The notes under the pieces are model-generated. The model searched no databases. It saw nothing but the letters and a program-made list of their open reading frames with translations, and was not told where the DNA came from. The position numbers were made by a program, and so were the translations under genes. A stretch of DNA of 28,342 nucleotides from Acetatifactor sp. (GTDB taxonomy: Bacteria > Bacillota > Clostridia > Lachnospirales > Lachnospiraceae): positions 1 to 28,342 of the forward strand of contig JAEDDX010000035.1 of NCBI GenBank assembly GCA_016293615.1. The letters are read 5' to 3'. How positions within the stretch are numbered: position 1 is the first letter of the stretch; each line of letters opens with the position of its first letter. Below, piece after piece: positions 15,891-24,005 of this stretch.

Positions 15891-16268
15891 ATGGATATTA
15901 TCTTAAGCAACGCAACGGATGAACCAATCTATCAGCAGATTGTCACCCAGATGAAGGTTCAGATTATCAACGGGACCCTGAGGGCAGGAGAACCCCTGCC
16001 TTCCATGCGGAATCTGGCCACACAGCTTCGTATCAGCGTGATTACGACGAAGCGCGCTTACGAGGAGCTGGAGCGGGAGGGCTTTATCGAGAACTTTACC
16101 GGACGGGGATGCTTTGTGAAGGCGCAGAATACTGAATTTTTGAGAGAAGAGTCGATGCGTCAGGTAGAAGAACTGTTGATGAAGGCCTGCGAGAAGGCGA
16201 GAATGATGGATCTTCCCCTGCAGGACATGCAGGAAATGCTGGAACTTTTATACCACGAAGAAAAATGA
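15891..16268 (+). CDS. GntR-family transcriptional regulator, YtrA subfamily
   Basis: 125-residue one-component regulator. Residues 1-72 are a GntR winged helix (EPIYQQIVTQMKVQI, AGEPLPSMRNLATQL, TTKRAYEELEREGFI, GRGCFV). The short, roughly 50-residue helical C-terminus is typical of the YtrA type, which has only a dimerisation tail rather than a ligand-binding domain. Such regulators usually repress an adjacent ABC transporter operon, as here. AGAGG lies eight bases before the ATG. The ATPase gene follows after 22 bases. Confidence 0.93.
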   Translation: MDIILSNATDEPIYQQIVTQMKVQIINGTLRAGEPLPSMRNLATQLRISVITTKRAYEELEREGFIENFTGRGCFVKAQNTEFLREESMRQVEELLMKACEKARMMDLPLQDMQEMLELLYHEEK

Positions 16269-16290
16269 CAGAGGCGGGAGGCGGTTTGCA

Positions 16291-17199
16291 ATGAAGGAAG
16301 TAAGCGGGAACGGCAACGGGACGGCAGATTACGAGAATGCCATAGAGATTCAGGGATTGACGAAGAAATATGACGGATTCACACTTGACAATGTAAGCTT
16401 TGCGGTGCCGAGAGGCACGATCATGGGTTTTGTGGGTCAGAATGGTGCGGGTAAGACCACCACGATCAAGGCTATTTTGAATATCATCAGGACCGACGGC
16501 GGCTCCGTCCGGATTCTGGGGATGGATCATATCGAAAAGGAGTATGAGATCAAGGAGCAGATTGCCGCAGTGTTTGACGAGATACCCTTCCAGGACTGTT
16601 TCAATGCCGTGCAGCTGAACCGTGTCTTCGAGGGGCTCTATGTGAATTGGAGCAGTGAGACTTTTTTCTCCTATCTGGATCGATTTCAGCTTCCCAGACG
16701 CAAGAAGATCAGGTCTCTGTCCAAGGGTATGAAGATGAAACTGCAGATTGCCACAGCCCTGTCGCACGGCGCAAAGGTGCTGATCATGGATGAAGCGACG
16801 ACCGGGCTGGATCCTGTTGTGCGAAACGAGATTCTGGACATTTTCAGAGAGTATCTGAAGGATGACACCAACAGCATCCTCATGTCCTCGCATATCACCA
16901 GCGATCTGGAGAAGATTGCGGACGCAGTTACCTTTATTGACAAGGGAAAAGTGTATCTGACCGGCTACAAGGATGAGCTGTTGGAACGGCATGCGTTGTT
17001 AAAGTGCAGCAGGAAAGAGTTTGAGACCGTTGCAAGGCAGGACTATATCAGCGCCAGAGTCGGAGAATACAATGTGGAGGTGATGGTTGCGGACAGAGAA
17101 GCGGCACATGCAAAGTATCCGGACATTGTCTGCGAGAAAACGACTCTGGAGGAAATCATGCTGTTTTATGTCAATCGTGAAAAAGGAGAGTGGTCATGA
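16291..17199 (+). CDS. ABC transporter ATP-binding protein (YtrB-like)
   Basis: 302-residue nucleotide-binding subunit. Walker A GQNGAGKTT (about 49-57), signature SLSKGM in place of LSGGQ, Walker B VLIMDEATTGLD and the switch histidine in MSSHITSDLE are all present. The LSKGM and MDEA variants are usual for ATPases next to YtrA-type regulators. The C-terminal 80 residues are a non-ATPase extension. GGAGGC precedes the ATG; the stop TGA overlaps the next start as ATGA. It would pair with the two following permeases. Substrate unknown; related systems respond to cell-wall-active peptides. Confidence 0.93.
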   Translation: MKEVSGNGNGTADYENAIEIQGLTKKYDGFTLDNVSFAVPRGTIMGFVGQNGAGKTTTIKAILNIIRTDGGSVRILGMDHIEKEYEIKEQIAAVFDEIPFQDCFNAVQLNRVFEGLYVNWSSETFFSYLDRFQLPRRKKIRSLSKGMKMKLQIATALSHGAKVLIMDEATTGLDPVVRNEILDIFREYLKDDTNSILMSSHITSDLEKIADAVTFIDKGKVYLTGYKDELLERHALLKCSRKEFETVARQDYISARVGEYNVEVMVADREAAHAKYPDIVCEKTTLEEIMLFYVNREKGEWS

Positions 17200-17933
17200 T
17201 GAGAGCATCCACATTGAAAGCACTGATGTGGCGGGAACAGATCCTTGCCAGGAAGTCTTTCCTGATCAATCTTCTGATCTTTTCTCTTTGTACACTGATG
17301 GGTCTGCTGGTCATGCTGAGCTTCCGGGTCGGCAATCTGAGAGAGATTAAGGGCACAGAAGCCCGATGCCTGATTGAAGCAATGGTGTTTTTCTATCCGC
17401 AGGTATCCATCTTCAGCTGTATTTTGTCCATGGTGGAAGCGGGAACCGTAAAGGACGAGCTGATTGCGTGGAAGAGGTTCCGGCGGACGACGCCCGTGAG
17501 CCCCATCTGTTTTGCGGCAGCCAGATATCTGATGCAGCTGGTGGTGTCTGTGTCTGCCTGCGTGGTGGCGTTTGTGTATACCGCAGCCATGTGTCTCATT
17601 TCCGGTAGATCGGTCACTTTCCGGGAGCTGAAGGCAGTGATCGTCATGGCGGTGGCAGTGTCGGTGATATCCATTATCCTGCAGCTGCTGGTTATGGTTT
17701 TTCATTCTCTGGATAAGGCAGGCTTTGCGTTGATGGTGATGTTTGCGGTCCCCTGGACAATCTATGTCTTTCGGGCGACTCCGACGCAAAACGCAGCCCT
17801 GCCGGCAGACTTGTTAATCTACTGCTTTGATAAACTCTCGGGATTCTTTACACTCGCTGTCCTGCTGGGAATTGCAGCCTGGTGTCTGGGCCTGTTCGGA
17901 ATGACCGCCCTGCTCAAGAGGAGGGAAAAATGA
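17196..17933 (+). CDS. ABC-2 type permease subunit, first
   Basis: About 245 residues with six predicted membrane helices (for example LINLLIFSLCTLMGLLVML near the N-terminus and FFTLAVLLGIAAWCLGLFG near the C-terminus). No recognisable substrate-specific motif. The ATG at 17196, overlapping the ATPase stop as ATGA and preceded by AAAGGAG, is preferred over an in-frame GTG at 17190; ATG 17199 is an alternative. It also overlaps the next gene by ATGA, so the three transporter genes are translationally coupled. Confidence 0.82.
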   Translation: MMRASTLKALMWREQILARKSFLINLLIFSLCTLMGLLVMLSFRVGNLREIKGTEARCLIEAMVFFYPQVSIFSCILSMVEAGTVKDELIAWKRFRRTTPVSPICFAAARYLMQLVVSVSACVVAFVYTAAMCLISGRSVTFRELKAVIVMAVAVSVISIILQLLVMVFHSLDKAGFALMVMFAVPWTIYVFRATPTQNAALPADLLIYCFDKLSGFFTLAVLLGIAAWCLGLFGMTALLKRREK

Positions 17934-18652
17934 TGAAAGGATATCTCTATCATAATATTGTGTTGTCAAGGGCCAATCTCATCATGATGGCAGTGATTGA
18001 AGGGTTTCTGGTGGCTGCCTGGATTGCTTATGTGGTTCTGATGCATCATGCCAATGAAATGGATATGACAAGTGCTACATTCGTCGGCGGGATCATTCTT
18101 TTCGGTTCTCTATTGTCAACGGAACTGGTCAGCATGGATCTTTTCAAAAACTGTGAGGGAGATCTCTGGTGCAGCTTTGCGATTGCTTCTCCGGCATCCG
18201 TGGAAGGGTATCTGGGCGCAAAATACAAGATTCTTTTTGCGATTGATCTGATGCTTCCGGCACTCTGGCTGGTGGTGGATGCGATCCTCGGGGCATGGTA
18301 TGAACAAACCTTAGCCATGGCGTCGACGGCCTTTCTGCTCTGCTGCCTTTTGCTGTTGCTCCAGTCGTTAGAACTGGCTGTTGCTGTGAGACTGGGCGGT
18401 TCTTTTGGCTCCTATGTCAAGGCGGTTGTGTTTGCCCTGATGATGCTGGGAGTCGCAGTCTATGGTCTCTTCGGCGATCTTTCTTTCTTCCGGCAGGAGG
18501 ATCCCCTGTCAGCACTGCAGGAGGCCGTTTTCTCAGGTAAAACTTTTTGGTGTCTTGGGTGCCTCCCCTATATCGCGCTGGCGGCTTATTGGTTATCCTA
18601 CCGCTACAGCGTGGCAGTTTATCGAAAGGGGGTAATACATTATGAAGGGTAA
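17930..18652 (+). CDS. ABC-2 type permease subunit, second
   Basis: About 240 residues with six hydrophobic segments (for example LIMMAVIEGFLVAAWIAYVV, KILFAIDLMLPALWLVVDAI and STAFLLCCLLLLLQSLELAV). I start it at ATG 17930, which overlaps the previous TGA and follows GAGGAGGG; an earlier in-frame ATG at 17882 would add 16 polar residues inside the preceding gene. It resembles the first permease in size and topology and probably forms a heterodimer with it. The stop lies inside the start of the CPBP gene. Confidence 0.82.
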   Translation: MMKGYLYHNIVLSRANLIMMAVIEGFLVAAWIAYVVLMHHANEMDMTSATFVGGIILFGSLLSTELVSMDLFKNCEGDLWCSFAIASPASVEGYLGAKYKILFAIDLMLPALWLVVDAILGAWYEQTLAMASTAFLLCCLLLLLQSLELAVAVRLGGSFGSYVKAVVFALMMLGVAVYGLFGDLSFFRQEDPLSALQEAVFSGKTFWCLGCLPYIALAAYWLSYRYSVAVYRKGVIHYEG

Positions 18653-19562
18653 ACGGATGACGGTGTTACGACTGATTCTCTTTGTGGTGCTTGCAAGTGT
18701 GCCTTTATGGGTGATGACGGAGTGCCTGAACGCCCGATATGACGGATACTTCTGGCTCAATGCACCGGCCGGCGTGCTTACATTGACAGGGCTTGTGGGA
18801 ATGTTTTTTCCGACATTCGCCGCACTGCTCACCCGACTGCTTACGAGAGAGGGCTTTGGCAATACTTTCGTCTCCTTCCGGCTGAAGGGCAAAATCAGGT
18901 ATTATCTGGCAGCAGTGCTGATGCCTGTGGCGGAAGCGGTCCTGGGCGCGCTTTTGATGATTTTCGTGTATCTGAAGGGGTATTCCTTTGAGACCTTATT
19001 CGCCGACACCAAATGGAATGTCATTTTGCCGATGCTTCTCATAGGCGTGGCGTCCAATATCTATCTTTTCATTCATGCGTTTGGGGAGGAATTCGGCTGG
19101 CGGGGATATATGATGCCGAAGCTGGCGGAACTGATGCCGATGCCTGCCGCTATTCTGGTGGGAGGTATCATCTGGGGACTGTGGCATGCGCCGTTGACCA
19201 TTGCCGGACACAACTTCGGAATCGATTATCCCGGGTATCCGTGGAAGGGCATCCTGTGCATGTGTCTGTGCTGTGTGCTGATGAATGCGTTTTTGACCTT
19301 CCTGACCGTGCGGACCGGCTCCGTGTTTCCTGCGGCTGTCTGCCACAGCGTACAAAATGGATTGGGAGCACAGGCGCTATTGTCTTTGTGCATCTGCGAA
19401 GAGGCGGCCTTGAAAGCAGAGCAGGCCACGACGGGCAAACTTCCCTGGATCTTGTGCGCGGCATCGGCAATCACCGTGGGGATGTTTCTTTTGTCACATA
19501 GAGTGTCCCACTGTCACATTTTTGGGAATCATCTCTCCGGGGATACCGGTCAGGAGGTTTAA
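18642..19562 (+). CDS. CPBP family intramembrane metalloprotease (CAAX/Abi type)
   Basis: 306-residue polytopic membrane protein with the family's three motifs: EExxxR as E149-E150-F-G-W-R154, the histidine of GLWHAPL (H182), and a third with N in MNAFLTFLTVR and H235 in CHSVQN. Family members act as intramembrane proteases; bacterial copies near transporters are often linked to bacteriocin self-immunity or peptide maturation, which is inference here. AAGGGGG lies upstream of ATG 18642, which overlaps the preceding stop by 11 bases, so it belongs to the GntR operon. A terminator follows. Confidence 0.92.
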   Translation: MKGKRMTVLRLILFVVLASVPLWVMTECLNARYDGYFWLNAPAGVLTLTGLVGMFFPTFAALLTRLLTREGFGNTFVSFRLKGKIRYYLAAVLMPVAEAVLGALLMIFVYLKGYSFETLFADTKWNVILPMLLIGVASNIYLFIHAFGEEFGWRGYMMPKLAELMPMPAAILVGGIIWGLWHAPLTIAGHNFGIDYPGYPWKGILCMCLCCVLMNAFLTFLTVRTGSVFPAAVCHSVQNGLGAQALLSLCICEEAALKAEQATTGKLPWILCAASAITVGMFLLSHRVSHCHIFGNHLSGDTGQEV

Positions 19563-19576
19563 CTGTTCGTATGGAA

Positions 19577-19612
19577 ATGCCTTTTTCGTGGGAACGAAGG
19601 AGGCATTATTTT
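19577..19612 (+). terminator. Terminator of the GntR-ABC-CPBP operon
   Basis: ATGCCT (19577-19582) pairs with AGGCAT (19601-19606), with an inner TTCGT/ACGAA stem around GGGA, then TATTTTG. Moderate U-tract, 15 bases after the stop codon. Confidence 0.75.
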
Positions 19613-19702
19613 GATTCCATCAGTTTTCCCGATCAGTTTTTTGCCGCTTCTGCGCCGAAAGCGACCACTTCTGAAACTGCTGTTTTCGTTTTCCGACCGG
19701 TT

Positions 19703-19711
19703 TGGTACAAT
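19703..19711 (+). promoter_or_regulatory. Extended -10 promoter of the lipoprotein gene
   Basis: TGG followed by TACAAT is an extended -10 element. The hexamer 17 bases upstream (19683-19688, TTTTCG) is a poor -35, as tolerated with an extended -10. Start codon at 19735. Confidence 0.55.
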
Positions 19712-19734
19712 GAGGACAGAGGAGGCTTGAGAAG

Positions 19735-21126
19735 ATGAAACGGATAAGCTTATATGGAATGATTGCCGGCCTTGTGCTGGGGCTTTGCGCCTGTGCGAAA
19801 ACAGACGATCAGGACGCGGATGCGCGTGTGGAAAAGGAAAGCTTCGGAAACTCCGGGTATACTGCCATCCTGGAGACTGAGAACGGGTATTATTACAATC
19901 TGGGATACAGTGATAGTTCAGACGAGCTGTGGGCTAAAAAGTACAACATGATGCTTCGCTACTATGACAAAAACACCCGGACCAATGTGATGCTTTGCAA
20001 CAAGCCCGAGTGTGACCACACTGATCCGGAAACCTGTGTCGCAATCTACAAAAATCTGATTGTGCTGAACACACAGCTATATGACGGCGCTTTATATATT
20101 TACGGAGTGGAGCATGACGGGGTGATCGTCCGGTTTGCACTTTATAAGGCGGCGCTTGACGGCTCCTCCATAGACAGAGTCGGGGTGGTGTTTGAGGCGG
20201 AGAATACCATCCGCGAGGAAGAGGAGATTCTGCCTGAAAATTTCCAGCTCGGAGAAAAATTTGATGATTATATGTGCTGCGTGATCTATAAAGGGGAGGC
20301 ATATCTGCCGTATCGTCTGCAGATCGGTCAGGCCTCCAGAGGCTTTCAGGGAGGCGGAGTGGTCCGTATGAACCTAAAGGACGGCAGTACGGAACAGATC
20401 TTCAGCACGGAGAATAAGCAGGGAGAAATCCCGTATTATCTGAGAGTCTGCGGAGATTATCTCTATTTCAAGACGGACAGCTACATATCGGGCGGTCGTG
20501 TGTATCGTTATTCTGTTTCGCAGCACGCTATGGCGCCTATTCCCGTCAACTATACGGAAGAAGAGAGGGAGGTTATGAAGAAGTGGGGCATTGATCCCGA
20601 TGCCCCTAGGTATCTGCCGTATGACCTTGTGACGCAGGACAAAGCGTACCGTATTCTGCAGTCCCGAGACAAGGAAACGAGAACGCTCACCGTTTCTCTG
20701 TCTGTGACCTCTGCGGAGGACATGACGGAGCTGGAGCGGATTGATCTGCCGATCGCCCCGGAGGGTGCCGTGTACTTAGCATACCAGACCCTGATGTACG
20801 AGGATCTCATACTGATCCGAACACAGACCGGAATGTTATATATCATAAGCGTGGCTGAGGATGAGACCCACGGGAAACTCCTTGCTGTCATAGAGCCTCC
20901 GACGGATCCCTATGGCGAGCATTATTCCGATCGTCTGATCAATTGTACTTACAAGGTGAAAGACAATGTGCTATACTTTAGCGCCAGAGTACCCAACGAT
21001 GAAGTATCGCAGGGAAAGAACGGAGGCTTCTATCTGCCCTATACCATCTATACCTGCCCGCTGGACAAGGCCATCAATGGTGAAACGGTCTGGGAGGAGG
21101 TATTTACCTTCGAAGAGTGCCGCTGA
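19735..21126 (+). CDS. Putative secreted lipoprotein with a beta-propeller-like body, function unknown
   Basis: 463 residues. A short basic N-terminus, hydrophobic core and lipobox LCAC (Cys20 the likely acylation site) predict an exported lipoprotein. The mature part has a cysteine cluster C88-NKPE-C93-D-H95 with C101, then repeated strand-like segments (GALYIYG, GDYLYFKT, DNVLYFSA) that suggest a beta-propeller. I recognise similar uncharacterised lipoproteins from Lachnospiraceae but know no function. AGGAGG stands nine bases before the ATG. The gene lies directly upstream of a LytTR/AgrC pair and an ABC transporter, suggesting a sensing or binding role; inference. A decayed partial copy of its 3' end follows. 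Confidence 0.8.
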   Translation: MKRISLYGMIAGLVLGLCACAKTDDQDADARVEKESFGNSGYTAILETENGYYYNLGYSDSSDELWAKKYNMMLRYYDKNTRTNVMLCNKPECDHTDPETCVAIYKNLIVLNTQLYDGALYIYGVEHDGVIVRFALYKAALDGSSIDRVGVVFEAENTIREEEEILPENFQLGEKFDDYMCCVIYKGEAYLPYRLQIGQASRGFQGGGVVRMNLKDGSTEQIFSTENKQGEIPYYLRVCGDYLYFKTDSYISGGRVYRYSVSQHAMAPIPVNYTEEEREVMKKWGIDPDAPRYLPYDLVTQDKAYRILQSRDKETRTLTVSLSVTSAEDMTELERIDLPIAPEGAVYLAYQTLMYEDLILIRTQTGMLYIISVAEDETHGKLLAVIEPPTDPYGEHYSDRLINCTYKVKDNVLYFSARVPNDEVSQGKNGGFYLPYTIYTCPLDKAINGETVWEEVFTFEECR

Positions 21127-21135
21127 CTGTTTTGA

Positions 21136-21302
21136 CAGGAGGACGAGACGCACGGAAAAGTGCTTGCGCAGGTACAGGCGCCGTTGAGGGGGCGGAACCG
21201 ATTCGTTATTAAAAATACACTATCTTTTCCTGCCCCATTTCTGATATACTAAAGGGTGTAGTCGATTGGAAGGAAGTCTTTACGTTTGATGACTGCAGAT
21301 AG
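21136..21302 (+). pseudogene. Decayed remnant of a second lipoprotein gene (3' end)
   Basis: Just after the lipoprotein stop, the frame at 21136-21183 reads QEDETHGKVLAQVQAP, matching AEDETHGKLLAVIEPP in the lipoprotein. Farther on, 21255-21302 reads GVVDWKEVFTFDDCR followed by TAG, matching the lipoprotein end (VWEEVFTFEECR then stop). Between them frames shift and an in-frame TGA occurs; FLPHF at 21227-21241 is comparable to the lipoprotein YLPYT. About 45 residues present in the intact gene are missing. This is a degraded tandem duplicate or recombination scar. Confidence 0.85.
21242..21250 (+). promoter_or_regulatory. Possible extended -10 promoter of the LytTR/AgrC pair
   Basis: TGA followed by TATACT forms an extended -10 motif; the hexamer 17 bases upstream (ATCTTT) is not a good -35. 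It lies inside the lipoprotein remnant, about 75 bases before the chosen GTG start. Confidence 0.5.
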
Positions 21303-21324
21303 AAGGAGACGGGGAGAAAAGGAA

Positions 21325-22032
21325 GTGCGAGTTGCAATTTGTGAGGATGAAACACTGATTCGAACAATAGAACGGGAACAAATCGAGGCTTTCTTTGAGG
21401 AAGAGTCTGTGGAATGTACGGTAGACTCCTTCGAAGACGGCCTTTTCCTGCTTCAGAGCATGGAGGGGGGAGCCGGATATGACCTGATCGTGCTGGATCT
21501 TCAGATGGAACACAGCGACGGTATCGAGGTGGCAGTCAGGGTCAGAACGATGGATCCGAAATGTGAGATTCTGTTTGTGACAGGTCTGGAAGGCCGTGCC
21601 ACGGAAGGCTATCAGGTACAGGCGCTCGACTACATCGTGAAGTCCAATTTAAGGGAAGGAATGACGAAAGCGCTTGTCCGGTTTATGGAGAAGCGTACCC
21701 GGGGGAGACTTGCCTTTGAAACACTTTCCGGCGAGGTCATCCTCGTTCCCAGGCAGGAGATTCTCTGGGCGGAATCGGAGAACCGAGGAAGTCTTCTCGT
21801 GACGACGGACGGCTCCTATCACTTAAGCTGTCCGATCGGTAAGGTCGCACAGAAGCTGGACGGAGCCGGTTTTGTGGAAATCTATAAATCGATCTTTGTA
21901 CAGGTCTGCTGTATCAGACGGGTTGGCAGGGATACCGTTGAGATGCAAAACGGGGGTAAGCTGCCGCTCAGCAGGAGAAAGCGCAGCCTGGTGATGAAAC
22001 AGATTCTTGCTATGGTAGGAGGCCGCCTATAA
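21325..22032 (+). CDS. LytTR-family response regulator (AgrA/LytR type)
   Basis: 235 residues. The receiver domain begins MRVAICEDE and has the phosphorylatable Asp58 (VLDLQM), a Thr in FVTGLEG and a conserved Lys in YIVKSN. The C-terminal LytTR DNA-binding domain (about 125-230) shows ILWAESENRGSL, FVEIYKSIFV and LPLSRRKRS. I choose the GTG at 21325, with GGGGAG nine bases before it, because the in-frame ATG at 21286 lies inside the lipoprotein remnant and would add 13 charged residues ahead of the receiver fold. The stop overlaps the kinase ATG, so both are translated together. Confidence 0.93.
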   Translation: MRVAICEDETLIRTIEREQIEAFFEEESVECTVDSFEDGLFLLQSMEGGAGYDLIVLDLQMEHSDGIEVAVRVRTMDPKCEILFVTGLEGRATEGYQVQALDYIVKSNLREGMTKALVRFMEKRTRGRLAFETLSGEVILVPRQEILWAESENRGSLLVTTDGSYHLSCPIGKVAQKLDGAGFVEIYKSIFVQVCCIRRVGRDTVEMQNGGKLPLSRRKRSLVMKQILAMVGGRL

Positions 22033-23837
22033 TGTCACGAGGAAGAAACATACTGCCGCTTATCATGCTGACGGTACTCTGCACGGTCCTTTGCGTGATG
22101 CTGACCGGGAACGACCTCACAAACCGTGTGATCAAGGATGAAACAGGGACCGGTTTTGACGCGTCGGAGGCTCTACAGTTGGAGGAGTACATGAGACATC
22201 CCGTGCAGGCTCAGAGCCTGGCGGAGAGAGTCAAAATCGAGACGGAGGAGCTCGATGCGCTGAGGGCGTACTGTATCGTTTTGGAAGAGAAGATGAGCGG
22301 CTTTCATTCTCTGGAGAATCCGTTCTATTCAGAGGATGCCAGAGAAGAGATCCTTTCGCGCTTTTCCCTCACACTTGAGGGAGCGACCCTTCGCAGAAAA
22401 ATATTGACCTATTCCCAATACATGGTTCAGTATGCGGACGGATATGAAGCCTATTGCGACAGCATGCTCCAAAAGATGGAGAAGATGGGAGATATCTCCC
22501 TGCTTAGCAAAAACCGCGATAAACTGATACAGAAGACGGCGCGTGATTTTTATGCAAAAAAAACGATAACGCCCGAACCGGTCAGCACACTGGGCGTGAC
22601 TGCTTATCTGGAGAGCCGTTTCGGTGAAGGACTGATGCTGCTGCTTGCGGTTTCCTTTGCTTTTTGCTTTGCCGGAAGCAGAAAAACCGGGCGGGCAATG
22701 TTCCGGGAAGGACGGATACCGTTATTGCTCTGCTCCGTGATATTGCTCTGCGGAATGGCCTGCCTGTCAGCAGCGGAATATATCACCGTGGAACAGATAT
22801 GGGGAATGTGTGACCTGAATGTGCCGATACAGTCGATACCGCTGTTTCGGGCATCCCGCTATGCTTTTTCCCTGAAAAGTCTGTTTCTGATCGGCGCTGC
22901 CGTCAAGCTGATGCTGGGTCTTGCTGTATTCTGGGGGTCGACGGCGCTGCTTTGCCTCCGGTCGGGCTATACCGTCTGGGGTGTTTCCTGCGCGGGGATC
23001 ATCGGGTTGGAATTTGCCGGCCGGAATACTCCCTTTGGTCTGCATCCGCTTCTGGACATCGAGACAGGAATGGGCGTCTATCAGAATGTGACCGTGTTTG
23101 GACTGCCTGTATCCGCGGAGTCGATATCGCTGATCACTTTGGGAATATTGGTTGCAGGTTCTGCCGTCATGGTAGAAAAACTGCTGGCGCGGAACAGCCG
23201 TATCAGAAGAGAAGAAGCGGAGAAACAGTATTTCGAGGACATTAACAGCAGATACCAGGAGCTCCGGGTACTGCGCCATGACTTTCATAACCATGTCAGT
23301 GCGATGGGATATCTGTTGGAACAGGGGAAGGTGGAGGAGGCAAAAGCCTATCTGGGGCATATCAATGAAGAACTGGAAGGCACGCGCATGCCGGAGAAGA
23401 CAGGTATTGACATGCTAGATATGATCCTTTGGAACAAGGTGCAGCAGGTGAAACAGGAAAGCATTGTCATCTCTTTGCATGTGGATAAAGGCATGCCGGA
23501 GACGGGGCTGTCCGATTATGAGTTCTGTTCCCTGTTCGGCAATCTTCTGGACAATGCCATAGAGGCCGTGCGAAGACTGCCCGAGTCCGAGAGAAGCATC
23601 TCCCTGACGGTGGAGACTCAGATGGAGATGGTCTGCATATTCTGCAAAAACAGGTATCTGTCCGTCAGACGGGAGGGAAGCGGGTTTGCCTCCCTGAAGC
23701 CCGACAGCAAAAACCATGGCCTTGGAATCGGACGGATGAAGCGCATCGCCGAGAAACATGGAGGGACCGTGGACATCGAGGAGAAGGACGGCGAGTTTCA
23801 GGTATCCATCCTGCTGCAGTGCGCCGAAGAATCATAA
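22032..23837 (+). CDS. AgrC-like sensor histidine kinase (GHKL)
   Basis: 601 residues. A membrane anchor near the N-terminus (about 8-28) is followed by a roughly 160-residue predicted extracytoplasmic, partly coiled-coil domain, then about six membrane helices (about 196-390). The kinase core has LRHDFHNH with His416 as phosphoacceptor, the N box FGNLLDNAIEA (Asn508) and the G box GLGIGRM. A large extracellular N-terminal domain is not typical of staphylococcal AgrC, so the signal may be recognised outside. It shares the A of TAATG with the regulator stop. No AgrB or AgrD gene is in the window. Confidence 0.93.
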   Translation: MSRGRNILPLIMLTVLCTVLCVMLTGNDLTNRVIKDETGTGFDASEALQLEEYMRHPVQAQSLAERVKIETEELDALRAYCIVLEEKMSGFHSLENPFYSEDAREEILSRFSLTLEGATLRRKILTYSQYMVQYADGYEAYCDSMLQKMEKMGDISLLSKNRDKLIQKTARDFYAKKTITPEPVSTLGVTAYLESRFGEGLMLLLAVSFAFCFAGSRKTGRAMFREGRIPLLLCSVILLCGMACLSAAEYITVEQIWGMCDLNVPIQSIPLFRASRYAFSLKSLFLIGAAVKLMLGLAVFWGSTALLCLRSGYTVWGVSCAGIIGLEFAGRNTPFGLHPLLDIETGMGVYQNVTVFGLPVSAESISLITLGILVAGSAVMVEKLLARNSRIRREEAEKQYFEDINSRYQELRVLRHDFHNHVSAMGYLLEQGKVEEAKAYLGHINEELEGTRMPEKTGIDMLDMILWNKVQQVKQESIVISLHVDKGMPETGLSDYEFCSLFGNLLDNAIEAVRRLPESERSISLTVETQMEMVCIFCKNRYLSVRREGSGFASLKPDSKNHGLGIGRMKRIAEKHGGTVDIEEKDGEFQVSILLQCAEES

Positions 23838-23877
23838 GACACAATGACCTGATACAAAACCGCTTCTGCCCGGAAAG

Positions 23878-23907
23878 AAACCGCTTCTGCAGAGGCGGTT
23901 TTCTTTT
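23878..23907 (+). terminator. Terminator after the sensor kinase
   Basis: AAACCGC (23878-23884) pairs with GCGGTTT (23895-23901) around TTCTGCAGAG, followed by TCTTTT. The left arm is duplicated upstream: AAACCGCTTCTGC occurs at 23857-23869 and again at 23878-23890, so the right arm could pair with either copy. Confidence 0.8.
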
Positions 23908-23920
23908 GTGTACAAACTGC

Positions 23921-23926
23921 TACAAT
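23921..23926 (+). promoter_or_regulatory. Possible -10 of the second ABC operon
   Basis: TACAAT occurs 80 bases before the ATPase start, just downstream of the kinase terminator. The -35 region overlaps the terminator tail (GTTTTC) and is weak, as at the lipoprotein promoter, which also has TACAATGA. An activator such as the LytTR regulator may be needed; inference. Confidence 0.4.
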
Positions 23927-24005
23927 GAAAAAAGGGAACTGTTCGGCCCGTTTTGTGCAATCCTGCAGGCTCTGAACAGTTGCGGAAAGAGATAGGAGGT
24001 TTGCC

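Noticed and set aside
15032..15910. Long open frames across the repeat cluster on both strands (292 residues on -, several on +)
   Set aside because: They arise because the 57-bp unit equals 19 codons; several frames are open at once, unit indels shift frames, and no ribosome-binding site or family resemblance is seen.
21286..21324. ATG 21286 as start of the LytTR regulator
   Set aside because: It lies inside the lipoprotein remnant (out of frame with it) and adds 13 charged residues; GTG 21325 has a better-placed GGGGAG.
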